Shown piece by piece: positions 42,956 through 51,739 of a DNA stretch of 63,115 bases; position 1 is the first letter of the stretch, and each line of letters opens with the position of its first letter. The translations under genes and the position numbers were made by a program. This DNA is from Acetatifactor sp. (GTDB lineage Bacteria > Bacillota > Clostridia > Lachnospirales > Lachnospiraceae): contig JAFLRN010000007.1 of the NCBI GenBank assembly GCA_022511385.1, positions 1 to 63,115 of the forward strand, read 5' to 3'. Below the pieces are notes generated by a model. The model saw nothing but the letters and a program-made list of their open reading frames with translations. It searched no databases and was not told the origin of the DNA.

Positions 42956-44917
42956 ATGGCTATGAGATTGAGCGGACTTATGTCCGGCATGGATACCGAA
43001 AGCGTCATCCAACAGCTGGTGATGGCCAAGAGGACAAAGGTTGACACCACAAAGAAGGCACAGACCAAGCTCCAGTGGAAATCCGATATATGGAAGACTC
43101 TGAACTCAAAAATTAAGAAGCTGTATGACGGTGCTTTGAGTAATCTGAGATTTGAAGGTTCTTATATGAAGAAGGTTACCAAGGTATCTAACAGCAGTGT
43201 TGCCAGCGTGATCACCGGTGCTGGCGCTATGAACAGCGTACAGACCCTGGAGGTTACATCTTTGGCTCAGTCCGGTTATCTGACTGGCGGCCAGTTGAAT
43301 GGCGGTGACAAGGATTATACGACAAGTACAAAGCTGACTGCTCTGGGCATGGATTTAACGGAGCATGTTAAAATCAAGGTGAGCGTAGGCGGCGAGGAGA
43401 AAGAAATTGATATATCCGGCGCAAGCACGATTGGTGATGTGGTGTCTGCTTTCCAGAAAGTAGGGTTAAACGCTTCCTTTGATGCTGCTAACCAGAGATT
43501 TTTCCTGGCATCCAAGGATACCGGCGAAAAGAATGACTTTAATATCTTTGCTGGCGACGCAGCAGGTTTGGATGCGCTTCAGAAGCTGGGCCTGAATTAT
43601 TTGAATGATGATATTAAGGCAGGTTATCAGGAAATAATCGATTCCAGAGATCAATTCCTTGCAGATACACTGGACAATTCGCTGAAGACTCTGTCCGCAG
43701 AGAGAGTCAGACTGCAGGGACTTCTGGACGAGCGCCGTGAGCGCTTGAAAGCGTATGAAGATGACTTTGTAGATGAAGAAGGAAACAAGTTGGATCTTGA
43801 CAGTGACGACCCTGAGGTTCTTGCAGCTATCAAGAAGAAGGCAAAGGAGCTGTACGAGGCGGATTCTGAGAAATATGCTAATCTTTATGACTGGGGCGGC
43901 AGCTGGAATAATCTGACCGGTCGGTTGAAAAATATTAATGCTCAGTTGGATATTGATGAGGACGGAAATGTGCAAGGTCTTTCTGAAAGTCTGAAAGAGA
44001 GTATTACTGCTGAAGTGGATGCTAAGATACAGCCATATAAAGATGTTGTGGATGGCACAGTTGCTTCCGGTGCCGTAAAAAGTGACGGACTGGATGCGAG
44101 AGTCAGGCTGAACGGCGTAGATTACAAATTCGACAGAAATACTTTCGAGGTCAATGGACTGACCATAACGGTGAACTCCACAACAGCTGACGGAGAAAAA
44201 GTCACTCTGACCACCCAGGACGATACTGACGGCATCTACGACATGATCAAGAACTTCTTTAAGGAGTACAACGAACTGATCAATGAGATGGATAAGTTGT
44301 ACAATGCCGATTCCGCTAAAGGATATGAGCCTTTGACCGACGAGGAAAAGGAAGCTATGTCCGAGAAAGAGATAGAGGAGTGGGAGACTAAAGTCAAGGA
44401 TTCCCTGCTCCGCAGAGACGACACTCTGGGTACAGTATCTATGGCTATCAAGCAGATGATGTTGTCCGGCATTACGGTGAACGGCAAGACGATGTATCTG
44501 TCTAATTTCGGTATTGAGACGCTGAGCTATTTTGCCGCAGCTGAGAATGAGAAGAATGCTTTCCATATCAACGGTGACCCGGATGACCCCAATACATCCG
44601 GCAATGCGGATGATTTAAAGTCCATGATCGCCAATGATCCTCAGACTGTGGTTGATTTCTTTGTGGGACTCTCCAGAAATATGTATGCGGAGCTCACCAC
44701 TCGTATGGCAAAAACCGAATACAGTTCTTCGTACACCATCTATGAAGATGTGCGGATGAAGCAAGAGTACGATGAGTATACTGAAAAGATCAAGCAGCTG
44801 GAGAAAAAGCTGTCTGACTACGAGGACAACTGGTATCAGAAGTTTGCTAAGATGGAGACAGCTTTAGCGAAATTACAGAGTGGCGCAAGTGCAGTGACAT
44901 CGTTGTTGGGTGGTTGA
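42956..44917 (+). CDS. fliD: Flagellar filament cap protein FliD
   Basis: Cap protein that folds incoming flagellin at the filament tip (653 aa, longer than the usual 450-500). FliD N-terminal RLSGLMSGMDTESVIQQLV and VTKVSNSSVASVITGAG lead into enlarged D2/D3 domains with a helical segment near residues 220-300. The C-terminal coiled coil (MKQEYDEYTEKIKQLEKKL) ends the protein. AGGAGG site 7 bases before the ATG. It is followed by the fliS chaperone. Confidence 0.95.
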   Translation: MAMRLSGLMSGMDTESVIQQLVMAKRTKVDTTKKAQTKLQWKSDIWKTLNSKIKKLYDGALSNLRFEGSYMKKVTKVSNSSVASVITGAGAMNSVQTLEVTSLAQSGYLTGGQLNGGDKDYTTSTKLTALGMDLTEHVKIKVSVGGEEKEIDISGASTIGDVVSAFQKVGLNASFDAANQRFFLASKDTGEKNDFNIFAGDAAGLDALQKLGLNYLNDDIKAGYQEIIDSRDQFLADTLDNSLKTLSAERVRLQGLLDERRERLKAYEDDFVDEEGNKLDLDSDDPEVLAAIKKKAKELYEADSEKYANLYDWGGSWNNLTGRLKNINAQLDIDEDGNVQGLSESLKESITAEVDAKIQPYKDVVDGTVASGAVKSDGLDARVRLNGVDYKFDRNTFEVNGLTITVNSTTADGEKVTLTTQDDTDGIYDMIKNFFKEYNELINEMDKLYNADSAKGYEPLTDEEKEAMSEKEIEEWETKVKDSLLRRDDTLGTVSMAIKQMMLSGITVNGKTMYLSNFGIETLSYFAAAENEKNAFHINGDPDDPNTSGNADDLKSMIANDPQTVVDFFVGLSRNMYAELTTRMAKTEYSSSYTIYEDVRMKQEYDEYTEKIKQLEKKLSDYEDNWYQKFAKMETALAKLQSGASAVTSLLGG

Positions 44918-44947
44918 CAAAAAGGATTTTGATAGCAGAAAGGCAGG

Positions 44948-45328
44948 ATGCTGAGAATGGCTTTACCCAGTGCATATGCACAGTATAATAACAGTAAGGT
45001 TTTAACAGCTTCACCCGGTGAACTTACGTTGATGCTTTATGAGGGAGCAATCAAATTTTGCAACATTGCAATAGTGGCAGTGGAACAAAAGGACATCGAG
45101 AAAGCACATATCCATATCGTCAAGGTGGAGAAGATTATTGATTATCTTAGGCAGACACTGGATATGAAGTATCCGGTGGCCCAGGATTTCGAGAGAATTT
45201 ATTCTTATCTGAGCCAGAGACTTGTGGAAGCAAATATAAAGAAGGATACTGAAATTCTGGAGGAGGTCAATGGGCATCTGCGCAGTGTGCGCGACACCTG
45301 GAAAGAAGTGATGCGACTTAGCAGATGA
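44948..45328 (+). CDS. fliS: Flagellar export chaperone FliS
   Basis: Binds the C-terminus of flagellin to prevent early polymerisation (about 126 aa). YAQYNNSKVLTASPGELTL with LYEGAIKFCNIA is the standard start, and the helical remainder ends in SVRDTWKEVM-like sequence. Two starts (44948 and 44957) are possible. Confidence 0.95.
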   Translation: MLRMALPSAYAQYNNSKVLTASPGELTLMLYEGAIKFCNIAIVAVEQKDIEKAHIHIVKVEKIIDYLRQTLDMKYPVAQDFERIYSYLSQRLVEANIKKDTEILEEVNGHLRSVRDTWKEVMRLSR

Positions 45329-45376
45329 TGAGAAATCTACAAGCCGTGAGTATGCTCACAAGGAGTTTGAGTTGAT

Positions 45377-45853
45377 ATGACAGAGAATTATCTGACCCTT
45401 CTGGAGGAGAGCCTTCGGAGTAAGCTTCAGGTCTTGGACGAGATCCAGCAGTACAATTTAAGACAGCAGGAGATTTTCCAAGCTGATGAAGTGGATATAG
45501 ACCGTTTTGACGAGTATGTGGAAGAGAAAGGGAATCTGATCGACAAGCTGAACAGTCTGGATAATGGATTTGAAAGTCTTTATGCCAAGGTATCCAAACA
45601 GCTTTCAGAAAATCGCGATCAGTATAAGGACCAGATCAAGCTGCTTCAGGAGCTTGTTACAAAGGTCACAGAGTCCAGTGTCAGCATCCAGGCCCAGGAG
45701 GCCAGGAATAAGAAACTGATCGAGGACTTCTTCCGAAAGACCAGAGAAGACCTTGGCATGGGAAGAAAGAGCTCCAAAGCGGCCTATGACTATTACAAAA
45801 ATATGAGTAAGTCCGCAGTTGTATTGCCTCAGTTCATGGATAGTAAAAAGTAG
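45377..45853 (+). CDS. Flagellar chaperone-like coiled-coil protein (FlgN/FliT-like)
   Basis: Predicted all-helical protein (158 aa) downstream of fliS. It opens LTLLEESLRSKLQVLDEIQQ and continues with long heptad stretches and a basic tail (KSSKAAYDYYKNMSKS). Position and shape fit a FliT- or FlgN-like export chaperone, but there is no decisive motif. A strong terminator follows, so it is the last gene of the flaG unit. Confidence 0.75.
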   Translation: MTENYLTLLEESLRSKLQVLDEIQQYNLRQQEIFQADEVDIDRFDEYVEEKGNLIDKLNSLDNGFESLYAKVSKQLSENRDQYKDQIKLLQELVTKVTESSVSIQAQEARNKKLIEDFFRKTREDLGMGRKSSKAAYDYYKNMSKSAVVLPQFMDSKK

Positions 45854-45855
45854 GA

Positions 45856-45887
45856 TTAAGGGTGGTCCAGACCACCCTTAATTTTTA
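45856..45887 (+). terminator. Strong intrinsic terminator ending the flaG-fliD-fliS unit
   Basis: AAGGGTGGT / ACCACCCTT around CCAG, followed by AATTTTT. Confidence 0.9.
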
Positions 45888-45940
45888 TGTACTTGTATGT
45901 CCATTCGTCAAAAAAAGCAGGTTTTGAAGCAGAATTATCC

Positions 45941-45969
45941 TTGAAATGATAGACGATATATCGTATAGT
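45941..45969 (+). promoter_or_regulatory. Promoter of the XRE-glf pair with an embedded palindrome
   Basis: TTGAAA (45941-45946) and TATAGT (45964-45969), 17-base spacer. The perfect 12-base palindrome ACGATATATCGT (45953-45964) fills the spacer up to the -10 element, a likely operator for the encoded XRE protein. Confidence 0.7.
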
Positions 45970-46014
45970 GTTCGTACAGACTAAATTATGCGGACTAGTT
46001 AGGGAGGAGAAAAA

Positions 46015-46365
46015 ATGACGAAGGCAGAAATCTTAAAGAAAGAGATACTGAGACAGTATCGCAGCGTGCGGCAGTTTGCCATGGAAATGAACATCCCTTA
46101 CAGCACCCTGGTGACGGCATTGGAGCGTGGTATAGAGGGGATGGCTTATGGCACAGTGATCAAAATTTGTGACAAGCTGAGCTTGAATCCAGTGGACTTT
46201 TCTTCTCTGGAGAGGGATGCATCCCTGGGTGCTCAACTTCTGGAGAATCGCGTCATGCAGTATTATGTGAAGCTGAATCAGCTTGGCCGCGATAAGATTT
46301 TGGAATTGATGGACGATTTTGTGCAGATAGACAAGTATAAAGCAAAGGGAAAAAAGAATAAATGA
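46015..46365 (+). CDS. XRE-family regulator coupled to glf
   Basis: DNA-binding protein of 116 aa: EILRQYRSVRQFAMEMNIPYSTLVTALERG forms the helix-turn-helix, YGTVIKICDKLSLNPVDFSSL completes the XRE fold, and a C-terminal helical tail ends in Lys-rich sequence. Its stop codon overlaps the glf start (ATGA), so both proteins are made from one transcript. The palindrome in its promoter suggests autoregulation. Confidence 0.88.
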   Translation: MTKAEILKKEILRQYRSVRQFAMEMNIPYSTLVTALERGIEGMAYGTVIKICDKLSLNPVDFSSLERDASLGAQLLENRVMQYYVKLNQLGRDKILELMDDFVQIDKYKAKGKKNK

Positions 46366-47480
46366 AATATGATTATCTGATTGTGGGGACGGGGCTGTTC
46401 GGCGCAGTGTTTGCCCACGAAATGCAAGCTGTAGGTAAAAAGTGCCTGTGTATCGATAAGCGGGAGCATATTGGCGGCAATGTTTATACGGAGCAGCAAC
46501 GGGGAATTTGGATCCACAAGTACGGCGCACATATATTCCATACCTCTGACAAAAAGGTTTGGGAGTATGTAAATCGTTTTACAGAGTTTAATCATTATAT
46601 CAACTCTCCGGTAGCAGTATATGGGGATGAATTATACAATCTTCCTTTTAATATGAACACCTTCAGTAAAATGTGGGGTATCAGGACACCTGCCCAGGCA
46701 CAAGAGATCATTGAAAGGCAGCGCCGGGAAAGTGCTGTTGAAGATCCGCAGAATCTGGAGGAACAGGCTCTGAATCTGGTTGGCCGTGATGTGTATGAGA
46801 AACTCGTGAAGGGTTATACGGAGAAGCAGTGGGGAAGGGCCTGTACGGAGCTCCCCGCCTTTATCATCCGACGGCTGCCCGTCCGTTTTACCTACGACAA
46901 CAATTATTTTACCGACCGATATCAGGGTATTCCTATTGGCGGCTACACCCAGATTGTGCAGAAGCTTCTTGGCGATATTCCTGTGAGACTTGGGATCAGT
47001 TATAAGGAATTTCTGAAGAAAAACGAGGCGCTCTCGGAGCCGGATACCTTTGAGCAGGTGCTCTATACCGGTATGATAGATGAGTATTTTGATTACCGTC
47101 TTGGTGAGCTGCAGTACCGTTCCCTGAGATTTGAAGAAGAGCTGCTGGAAGGCTGCGATAATTTCCAGGGTAACGCTGTTGTGAATTATACGGAGAGACA
47201 GATTCCCTACACCCGGATCATTGAGCACAAGCACTTTGAGTTTGGGGATCAGCCGGATACGGTGATCACAAGGGAATATCCCGCCGCATGGAAGAGGGGC
47301 GATGAGCCTTACTATCCCATCAACGATGAGCAGAACAGTGAGCTGTACCGGCAGTACGCGGAGCTGGCAAAGACAGAGAGCAATGTACTCTTTGGCGGAA
47401 GGCTGGGCTCTTACAAGTATTATGATATGGACAAGGTGATTGCCGAAAGCTTGAATCTGGCGGAAAGCCAGATGCGTTGA
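46362..47480 (+). CDS. glf: UDP-galactopyranose mutase
   Basis: Flavoenzyme that converts UDP-galactopyranose to UDP-galactofuranose (372 aa). FAD motif YLIVGTGLFGAVFAHEM is followed by IGGNVYTEQQRGIWIHKYG. KGYTEKQWGRACTELP and RLPVRFTYDNNYF contain the conserved substrate-binding Arg/Tyr region, and LFGGRLGSYKYYDMD ends the FAD domain. Galactofuranose goes into surface glycans. Its position among flagellar genes hints at glycan modification related to the flagellum or envelope, but this is inference. Confidence 0.96.
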   Translation: MKYDYLIVGTGLFGAVFAHEMQAVGKKCLCIDKREHIGGNVYTEQQRGIWIHKYGAHIFHTSDKKVWEYVNRFTEFNHYINSPVAVYGDELYNLPFNMNTFSKMWGIRTPAQAQEIIERQRRESAVEDPQNLEEQALNLVGRDVYEKLVKGYTEKQWGRACTELPAFIIRRLPVRFTYDNNYFTDRYQGIPIGGYTQIVQKLLGDIPVRLGISYKEFLKKNEALSEPDTFEQVLYTGMIDEYFDYRLGELQYRSLRFEEELLEGCDNFQGNAVVNYTERQIPYTRIIEHKHFEFGDQPDTVITREYPAAWKRGDEPYYPINDEQNSELYRQYAELAKTESNVLFGGRLGSYKYYDMDKVIAESLNLAESQMR

Positions 47481-47506
47481 TTTGTATCGATCATGTGAAA
47501 AGCATA

Positions 47507-47556
47507 AAAAAGCTTCCTCTTTTTCCGGGGCATCCGGTAAATGGAGGAAGCTTTTT
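47507..47556. terminator. Bidirectional terminator between glf and the FliD-like gene
   Basis: Perfect 13-base stem AAAAAGCTTCCTC / GAGGAAGCTTTTT with A- and T-runs on both sides. It overlaps the stop codon of the minus-strand gene. Confidence 0.92.
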
Positions 47557-48850
47557 AGCAGTAACCGTTGAACATCATGCCGCTGTATGCGCTGGTGGCG
47601 TAAGGATTGATAAAACTATGTCCCGGGTTCTTATAGGCCACCATGGTTTTTTCAACATATTCCATAGGATTCAGAGATACCTGATTACTTTTACTCAGCA
47701 GCTTATTTGAAAAATTCTTCAGGTATCCGAAAGTTTCAGAGATATCCGAAGATTGCGAGGCGGTCTGTCGAAGTGTGTCCTTGTCCAGCTCCAGCGTACC
47801 ATCCTCTGCCATGGTAAAGCCCATGGACGCCAGTGGGCTGCCGTACACAAGGGCAATTCCCTTCAGTTCTCTCACCAGCTGCCCGCTCTTGATCTGTGTG
47901 TCCATATAGGAAGAAGCAGCTTTCATAAAATCATTATATCCACTTATCAGATGGTTCACATTGTCGGCCAGGGATTCCACGTCAGTCTTTAAACCGATCT
48001 GAATGGGACTGCCTGCAGGGTTGAGGCCCTTCAGGGTAATATCAAACATTTTTCCTATTGTCAGATGATTGGAGGATGCGGTACGTTCCTCGCCGTTGAC
48101 CAGAAGCGATGCATTTGCAGCTTGACGGCTGACATAATCCAATCCGAAATACTCCACGGTACCGGAGGCTTTGCTGGTGCGGTCATCGCTAACAGTGAAC
48201 AGCTGCTGTTTTCCCTGGGAGAGACCCGTTGCGTCCGAAGTCAGCCGCAGCGCGGTTCTGTCGTCAGATTCCACAATATCTGCCTTGATACCGGTTCCGG
48301 AATTGTTTAACAGGCGCATCAAACGTTCCTGAATGTCCCGGTTGGTCTCGTCACCGCTGACAGAAAACTGAAATTCGTAATTCATATCGTTGATACCAAG
48401 GTCAAAGGAATAGGTATCGGGAAGGAGTGCAGACTTTTCATTCGGAAGAAAAAGTCCAAGGTTTTCCTGGGGAGAAGCCAGCGCAAGAACCTCAAGCTCC
48501 AGAGTGGGACTAGGGCCATCAGTCTTTTGAGGCCCAATGTAGGAAGCAGAAACAATCTCTTCATCTGAAGAATAAGCGCTCTTTTTGCTGAACAGGCCGT
48601 CTTCCTCCAGACCACCGATCTGAGCGATGGTATTGTACAGTCCCCGGGCGTTTTCCTTCAGGTCCACAGCGTAGTTCTGAGTGGCTTTGCTGGTGGTGGG
48701 AAGATACCAGGGCGCGTCTCTATTCATTTTGACAATGGAATTGTATACACTGCGAAGTTCACTTTTTTTGTGAGCGTCGTACCGAGTGAGCGGTTTTCGT
48801 GTATAGGTGGATAGATAGTTGTTGTATACCGCGCTGAGAACAGTGCTCAT
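47555..48850 (-). CDS. FliD-like flagellar cap protein (second copy)
   Basis: Protein of 431 aa with a FliD C-terminal domain: TIGKMFDITLKGLNPAGSPI, DVESLADNVNHLISGYNDFM, and LASMGFTMAEDGTLELDKDTL. The N-terminal 100 residues (NNYLSTYTRKPLTRYDAHKK) differ from the first FliD. It is encoded opposite the flagellar operon. The start at 48850 is fixed by AAAGGAGG. It may cap an alternative filament or act in flagellin assembly; no sigma-28 promoter is obvious upstream. Confidence 0.82.
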   Translation of the reverse strand: MSTVLSAVYNNYLSTYTRKPLTRYDAHKKSELRSVYNSIVKMNRDAPWYLPTTSKATQNYAVDLKENARGLYNTIAQIGGLEEDGLFSKKSAYSSDEEIVSASYIGPQKTDGPSPTLELEVLALASPQENLGLFLPNEKSALLPDTYSFDLGINDMNYEFQFSVSGDETNRDIQERLMRLLNNSGTGIKADIVESDDRTALRLTSDATGLSQGKQQLFTVSDDRTSKASGTVEYFGLDYVSRQAANASLLVNGEERTASSNHLTIGKMFDITLKGLNPAGSPIQIGLKTDVESLADNVNHLISGYNDFMKAASSYMDTQIKSGQLVRELKGIALVYGSPLASMGFTMAEDGTLELDKDTLRQTASQSSDISETFGYLKNFSNKLLSKSNQVSLNPMEYVEKTMVAYKNPGHSFINPYATSAYSGMMFNGYC

Positions 48851-49127
48851 TGCCACGCCTCCTTTCTTCCCTGAATCAGGTGACAACTTTTAAATATGTA
48901 GATCAAAAATTCAAATTGAGACTGAAATCCATTTCTGCCTCATACTTATAATTACATAAATTATAACACATTTTATAAGCAGAAACAAGTGCCAGATACA
49001 AAAATAATACAGTTGAAAAATAACATACTGATACTAAAATTATATCGGCAGAATTCAAACAGAGTTTAGTTATGTAAATGAGTTAATTTAGATAAATGAG
49101 TATTTAGATAAATGGAGCAAAAAGTTG
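48851..49127. other. AT-rich intergenic region between divergent genes
   Basis: No gene, tRNA or clear repeat found. The region is strongly AT-rich and must hold the promoter of the minus-strand FliD-like gene, but I could not single out a convincing -35/-10 pair. Confidence 0.5.
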
Positions 49128-49156
49128 TTGACGGAAGACGGGACCTGTGTTATAGT
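49128..49156 (+). promoter_or_regulatory. Sigma-A promoter of rpmG-secE-nusG
   Basis: TTGACG (49128-49133) and TATAGT (49151-49156), 17-base spacer. Confidence 0.8.
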
Positions 49157-49246
49157 AGTCAGGCGAGATAAGATTTTAGGTCTTTTTTTTATGCTTAAAA
49201 TATCAGAGAAAAGAGTAGGGTTCAAGAAACCAGTGGAGGTAGTAAA

Positions 49247-49396
49247 ATGCGTACAAAAATCACACTAGCATGTACCGAGTGCAAACAGCGTAACTACAAT
49301 ACGACTAAGGAAAAGAAGAATCATCCCGACAGGATGGAGACGAAGAAGTATTGCAGATTCTGCAAGACTCACACACTGCACAAGGAAACCAAGTAA
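49247..49396 (+). CDS. rpmG: 50S ribosomal protein L33
   Basis: Ribosomal protein of 49 aa. It begins [17 protein letters not shown] and ends [18 protein letters not shown]. Two CxxC-type pairs (TECKQ preceded by ACT; YCRFCK) indicate the zinc-binding form of L33. It lies 20 bases before secE, in the usual Firmicutes order, after a GGAGG-like GTGGAGGT site. Confidence 0.95.
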   Translation: MRTKITLACTECKQRNYNTTKEKKNHPDRMETKKYCRFCKTHTLHKETK

Positions 49397-49415
49397 GCTA
49401 GCGAAAGGATTTATC

Positions 49416-49622
49416 ATGGGAGATTCCTCAGAAAAGCAGGCACGCCCCGGCTTTTTCAAGGGGCTGAAAGCTGAATTCAAGAAAATATCATGGCCGGACA
49501 GACAGTCCACCCTGAAGCAGTCTATCGCCGTTGTAGTAATCTCGGTTGTAGTGGGCCTGATCATTGCAATTCTGGATTACGTAATAAAGTACGGCGTAAA
49601 CTTCTTAACATCAATAAATTAA
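49416..49622 (+). CDS. secE: Preprotein translocase subunit SecE
   Basis: Small essential component of the SecYEG channel (68 aa). An amphipathic helix (FFKGLKAEFKKISWPDRQS) precedes one transmembrane helix (about residues 35-57, VVVISVVVGLIIAILDYVI). A single-span SecE is normal for Firmicutes. nusG follows. Confidence 0.95.
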   Translation: MGDSSEKQARPGFFKGLKAEFKKISWPDRQSTLKQSIAVVVISVVVGLIIAILDYVIKYGVNFLTSIN

Positions 49623-49637
49623 AGCGGGGGCAATCGT

Positions 49638-50156
49638 ATGGCAGAGGCAAAATGGTATGTAGTCCATACCTATTCAGGATATGAAAACAAGGTCAAAGCC
49701 AATATTGAGAAGACCATCGAGAACAATAAACATCTTGCGGAACAGATCCTGGAGGTCAGGGTTCCCATGCAGGATGTGGTGGAACTGAAGAATGGCGCCA
49801 GAAAGACCGTCCAGAAGAAAATGTTCCCAGGTTATGTGCTCCTCAATATGGAGATGAACGACGACACATGGTATGTAGTCCGCAATACGCGGGGCGTTAC
49901 GGGCTTTGTTGGACCGGGAAGCAAGCCGGTTCCCCTGACCGAGGCTGAGATGAAACCTCTGGGCATCAAGACCGAAAATGTCTCCATTGATTTTGTGGAG
50001 GGAGACAGCATCGCTGTGGTGGCCGGTGTCTGGAAGGATACCGTCGGTGTTGTGCAGAAGCTCGACTTCGGCAAGCAGACTGCAACCATCAACGTGGAAC
50101 TGTTTGGCAGGGAGACCCCTGTGGAGATCAGCTTTGCAGAAGTGAGAAAGCTTTGA
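49638..50156 (+). CDS. nusG: Transcription termination/antitermination factor NusG
   Basis: Binds RNA polymerase and links transcription to Rho or ribosomes (172 aa). NGN domain: AKWYVVHTYSGYENKVKANIE, KMFPGYVLLNMEMNDDTWYVVRNTRGVTGFVG in outline; KOW domain: FVEGDSIAVVAGVWKDTVG. Normal length. Confidence 0.97.
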   Translation: MAEAKWYVVHTYSGYENKVKANIEKTIENNKHLAEQILEVRVPMQDVVELKNGARKTVQKKMFPGYVLLNMEMNDDTWYVVRNTRGVTGFVGPGSKPVPLTEAEMKPLGIKTENVSIDFVEGDSIAVVAGVWKDTVGVVQKLDFGKQTATINVELFGRETPVEISFAEVRKL

Positions 50157-50213
50157 TCAACAGTTATATCACAAGGTATTTTCCGGCTTGTGCCGGTGAA
50201 TATAGGTAACAAA

Positions 50214-50291
50214 GTGGGAGCAGGATTGATGATCCGTATATCCTGCGCCGAGATGCCGCCCGTAGCTGCACAGGCGATAGCGGCATACCAC
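50214..50291 (+). promoter_or_regulatory. rplK leader, candidate L1-binding autoregulatory RNA
   Basis: GTGG (50214-50217) can pair with CCAC (50288-50291), enclosing two hairpins: GCAGGAT (50220-50226)/ATCCTGC (50240-50246) and ATGCCGC (50253-50259)/GCGGCAT (50280-50286). It lies just before the AGGAGGTG of rplK. The rplK-rplA operon is classically repressed by L1 binding a leader mimic of 23S rRNA. The match is structural and from memory. Confidence 0.55.
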
Positions 50292-50311
50292 AATTTTTAG
50301 GAGGTGCCAAA

Positions 50312-50737
50312 ATGGCAAAGAAAGTAGAAGGCTATATCAAGTTACAGATTCCTGCCGGCAAAGCAACACCGGCTCCCCCTGTTGGTCCTGCATTGGGTCA
50401 GCATGGCGTGAACATTGTTGAGTTCACAAAACAGTTCAATGCAAGAACCGCCGACAAGGGTGATGTGATCATTCCTGTAGTGATCACCGTTTATGCAGAC
50501 AGATCCTTCAGTTTCATTACGAAGACTCCCCCTGCAGCAGTATTGTTGAAGAAGGCCTGCAACCTGCAGTCAGGCTCTGCAGTTCCGAACAAGACTAAGG
50601 TCGCAAAGATTTCCAAGGCAAAGCTTCAGGAGATTGCCGAGACCAAGATGCCCGATCTGAATGCTGCAAGCCTCGAGGCTGCAATGAGCATGATCGCCGG
50701 TACTGCACGCAGTATGGGTATAACTGTAGAAGATTAA
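50312..50737 (+). CDS. rplK: 50S ribosomal protein L11
   Basis: Ribosomal protein at the GTPase centre (141 aa). Opens [20 protein letters not shown] and [13 protein letters not shown], with a C-terminal rRNA-binding domain including [20 protein letters not shown]. Normal length. rplA follows. Confidence 0.98.
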   Translation: MAKKVEGYIKLQIPAGKATPAPPVGPALGQHGVNIVEFTKQFNARTADKGDVIIPVVITVYADRSFSFITKTPPAAVLLKKACNLQSGSAVPNKTKVAKISKAKLQEIAETKMPDLNAASLEAAMSMIAGTARSMGITVED

Positions 50738-50791
50738 TTATATTTTTGGGAGACAACGGAGGGTTGTCGCTGGAACCTAGGAGGTAAGATA

Positions 50792-51481
50792 ATGAAACAT
50801 GGTAAGAAGTATAACGAGGCTGCAAAGCTTGTAGACCGTACTACGCTCTATGAGCCTAATGATGCGATCGCTCTGGTAAAGAAGACAGCAACCGCAAAAT
50901 TTGATGAGACCATTGAGGTTCACATCAGAACAGGCTGCGACGGACGTCACGCTGAGCAGCAGATCCGCGGTGCGGTGGTCCTGCCCAACGGAACTGGTAA
51001 GACAGTAAGAGTTCTCGTGTTTGCAAAGGGTGACAAAGTTAACGAGGCAGAGGCTGCAGGTGCCGATCATGTGGGCGGCGAGGAGCTGATTCCCAAGATT
51101 CAGAATGATGGCTGGCTTGATTTCGATGTGGTGGTGGCTACCCCTGACATGATGGGCGTGGTTGGCCGTCTCGGTAAGGTTCTGGGCCCCAAGGGCCTGA
51201 TGCCCAACCCCAAGGCAGGAACCGTGACCATGGACGTGGCAAAGGCTATCGCAGATATCAAAGCCGGTAAGATTGAGTACAGGCTTGACAAGACCAACAT
51301 CGTACATGTGCCCGTTGGTAAGGCTTCCTTCACCGAGGAGGCGCTGCAGGAGAACTTCAACGCACTGATGGATGCTATTGTAAAGGCTCGTCCCAGCGCA
51401 CTGAAGGGACAGTATCTGAAGAGCATCACCCTGACCAGCACTATGGGCCCTGGCGTAAAGGTGAGCACAGCTAAGTTCTAA
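50792..51481 (+). CDS. rplA: 50S ribosomal protein L1
   Basis: L1 stalk protein (229 aa) and probable repressor of its own operon through the rplK leader. Contains the signature [20 protein letters not shown] and the C-terminal [15 protein letters not shown]. Standard order after rplK. Confidence 0.98.
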   Translation: MKHGKKYNEAAKLVDRTTLYEPNDAIALVKKTATAKFDETIEVHIRTGCDGRHAEQQIRGAVVLPNGTGKTVRVLVFAKGDKVNEAEAAGADHVGGEELIPKIQNDGWLDFDVVVATPDMMGVVGRLGKVLGPKGLMPNPKAGTVTMDVAKAIADIKAGKIEYRLDKTNIVHVPVGKASFTEEALQENFNALMDAIVKARPSALKGQYLKSITLTSTMGPGVKVSTAKF

Positions 51482-51519
51482 CGGAAATTTCGCTGGAGTG
51501 AAATTTGTTCATTTAGGGG

Positions 51520-51549
51520 TTGACGGAAGTCAGCCCCTTATGATATAGT
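51520..51549 (+). promoter_or_regulatory. Promoter of rplJ-rplL
   Basis: TTGACG (51520-51525) and TATAGT (51544-51549), 18-base spacer. It reads into the L10 leader. Confidence 0.75.
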
Positions 51550-51556
51550 ACTAAAG

Positions 51557-51671
51557 GTTATAAAACCAAGCCGAAGACAGTAGGTCCCGCAAGGGGTAAG
51601 CGAAGCGCCTACCGAGGAAAGAGTTTTAATGTAAGACTTTTTGCCTTCCTGTCTTCAGGGAGGCTTTTCTT
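51557..51671 (+). promoter_or_regulatory. L10 ribosomal protein leader with attenuator
   Basis: Conserved leader blocks CCAAGCCGAAGACAGTAGGT (51575-51594) and GCGCCTACCGAGGAAAGAG form the L10(L12)4-binding fold. The 3' part is an attenuator: GCCTTCCTG (51643-51651) pairs with CAGGGAGGC (51656-51664), followed by TTTTCTT. Excess L10-L12 complex is expected to promote termination before rplJ. Confidence 0.9.
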
Positions 51672-51739
51672 ATAGCTAAACTCCTTTCGGCGGGGAAAGA
51701 TCCATTATTCCCACAAAATATAATAAAGGAGGTAAAAAA

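Noticed and set aside
43466..44566. 366-codon minus-strand frame
   Set aside because: Antisense to fliD, with a sequence lacking any domain and no start signal.
48851..49246. tRNA gene before rpmG-secE
   Set aside because: No cloverleaf-compatible stems or T-loop GTTCRA sequence were seen; the region is AT-rich promoter DNA.
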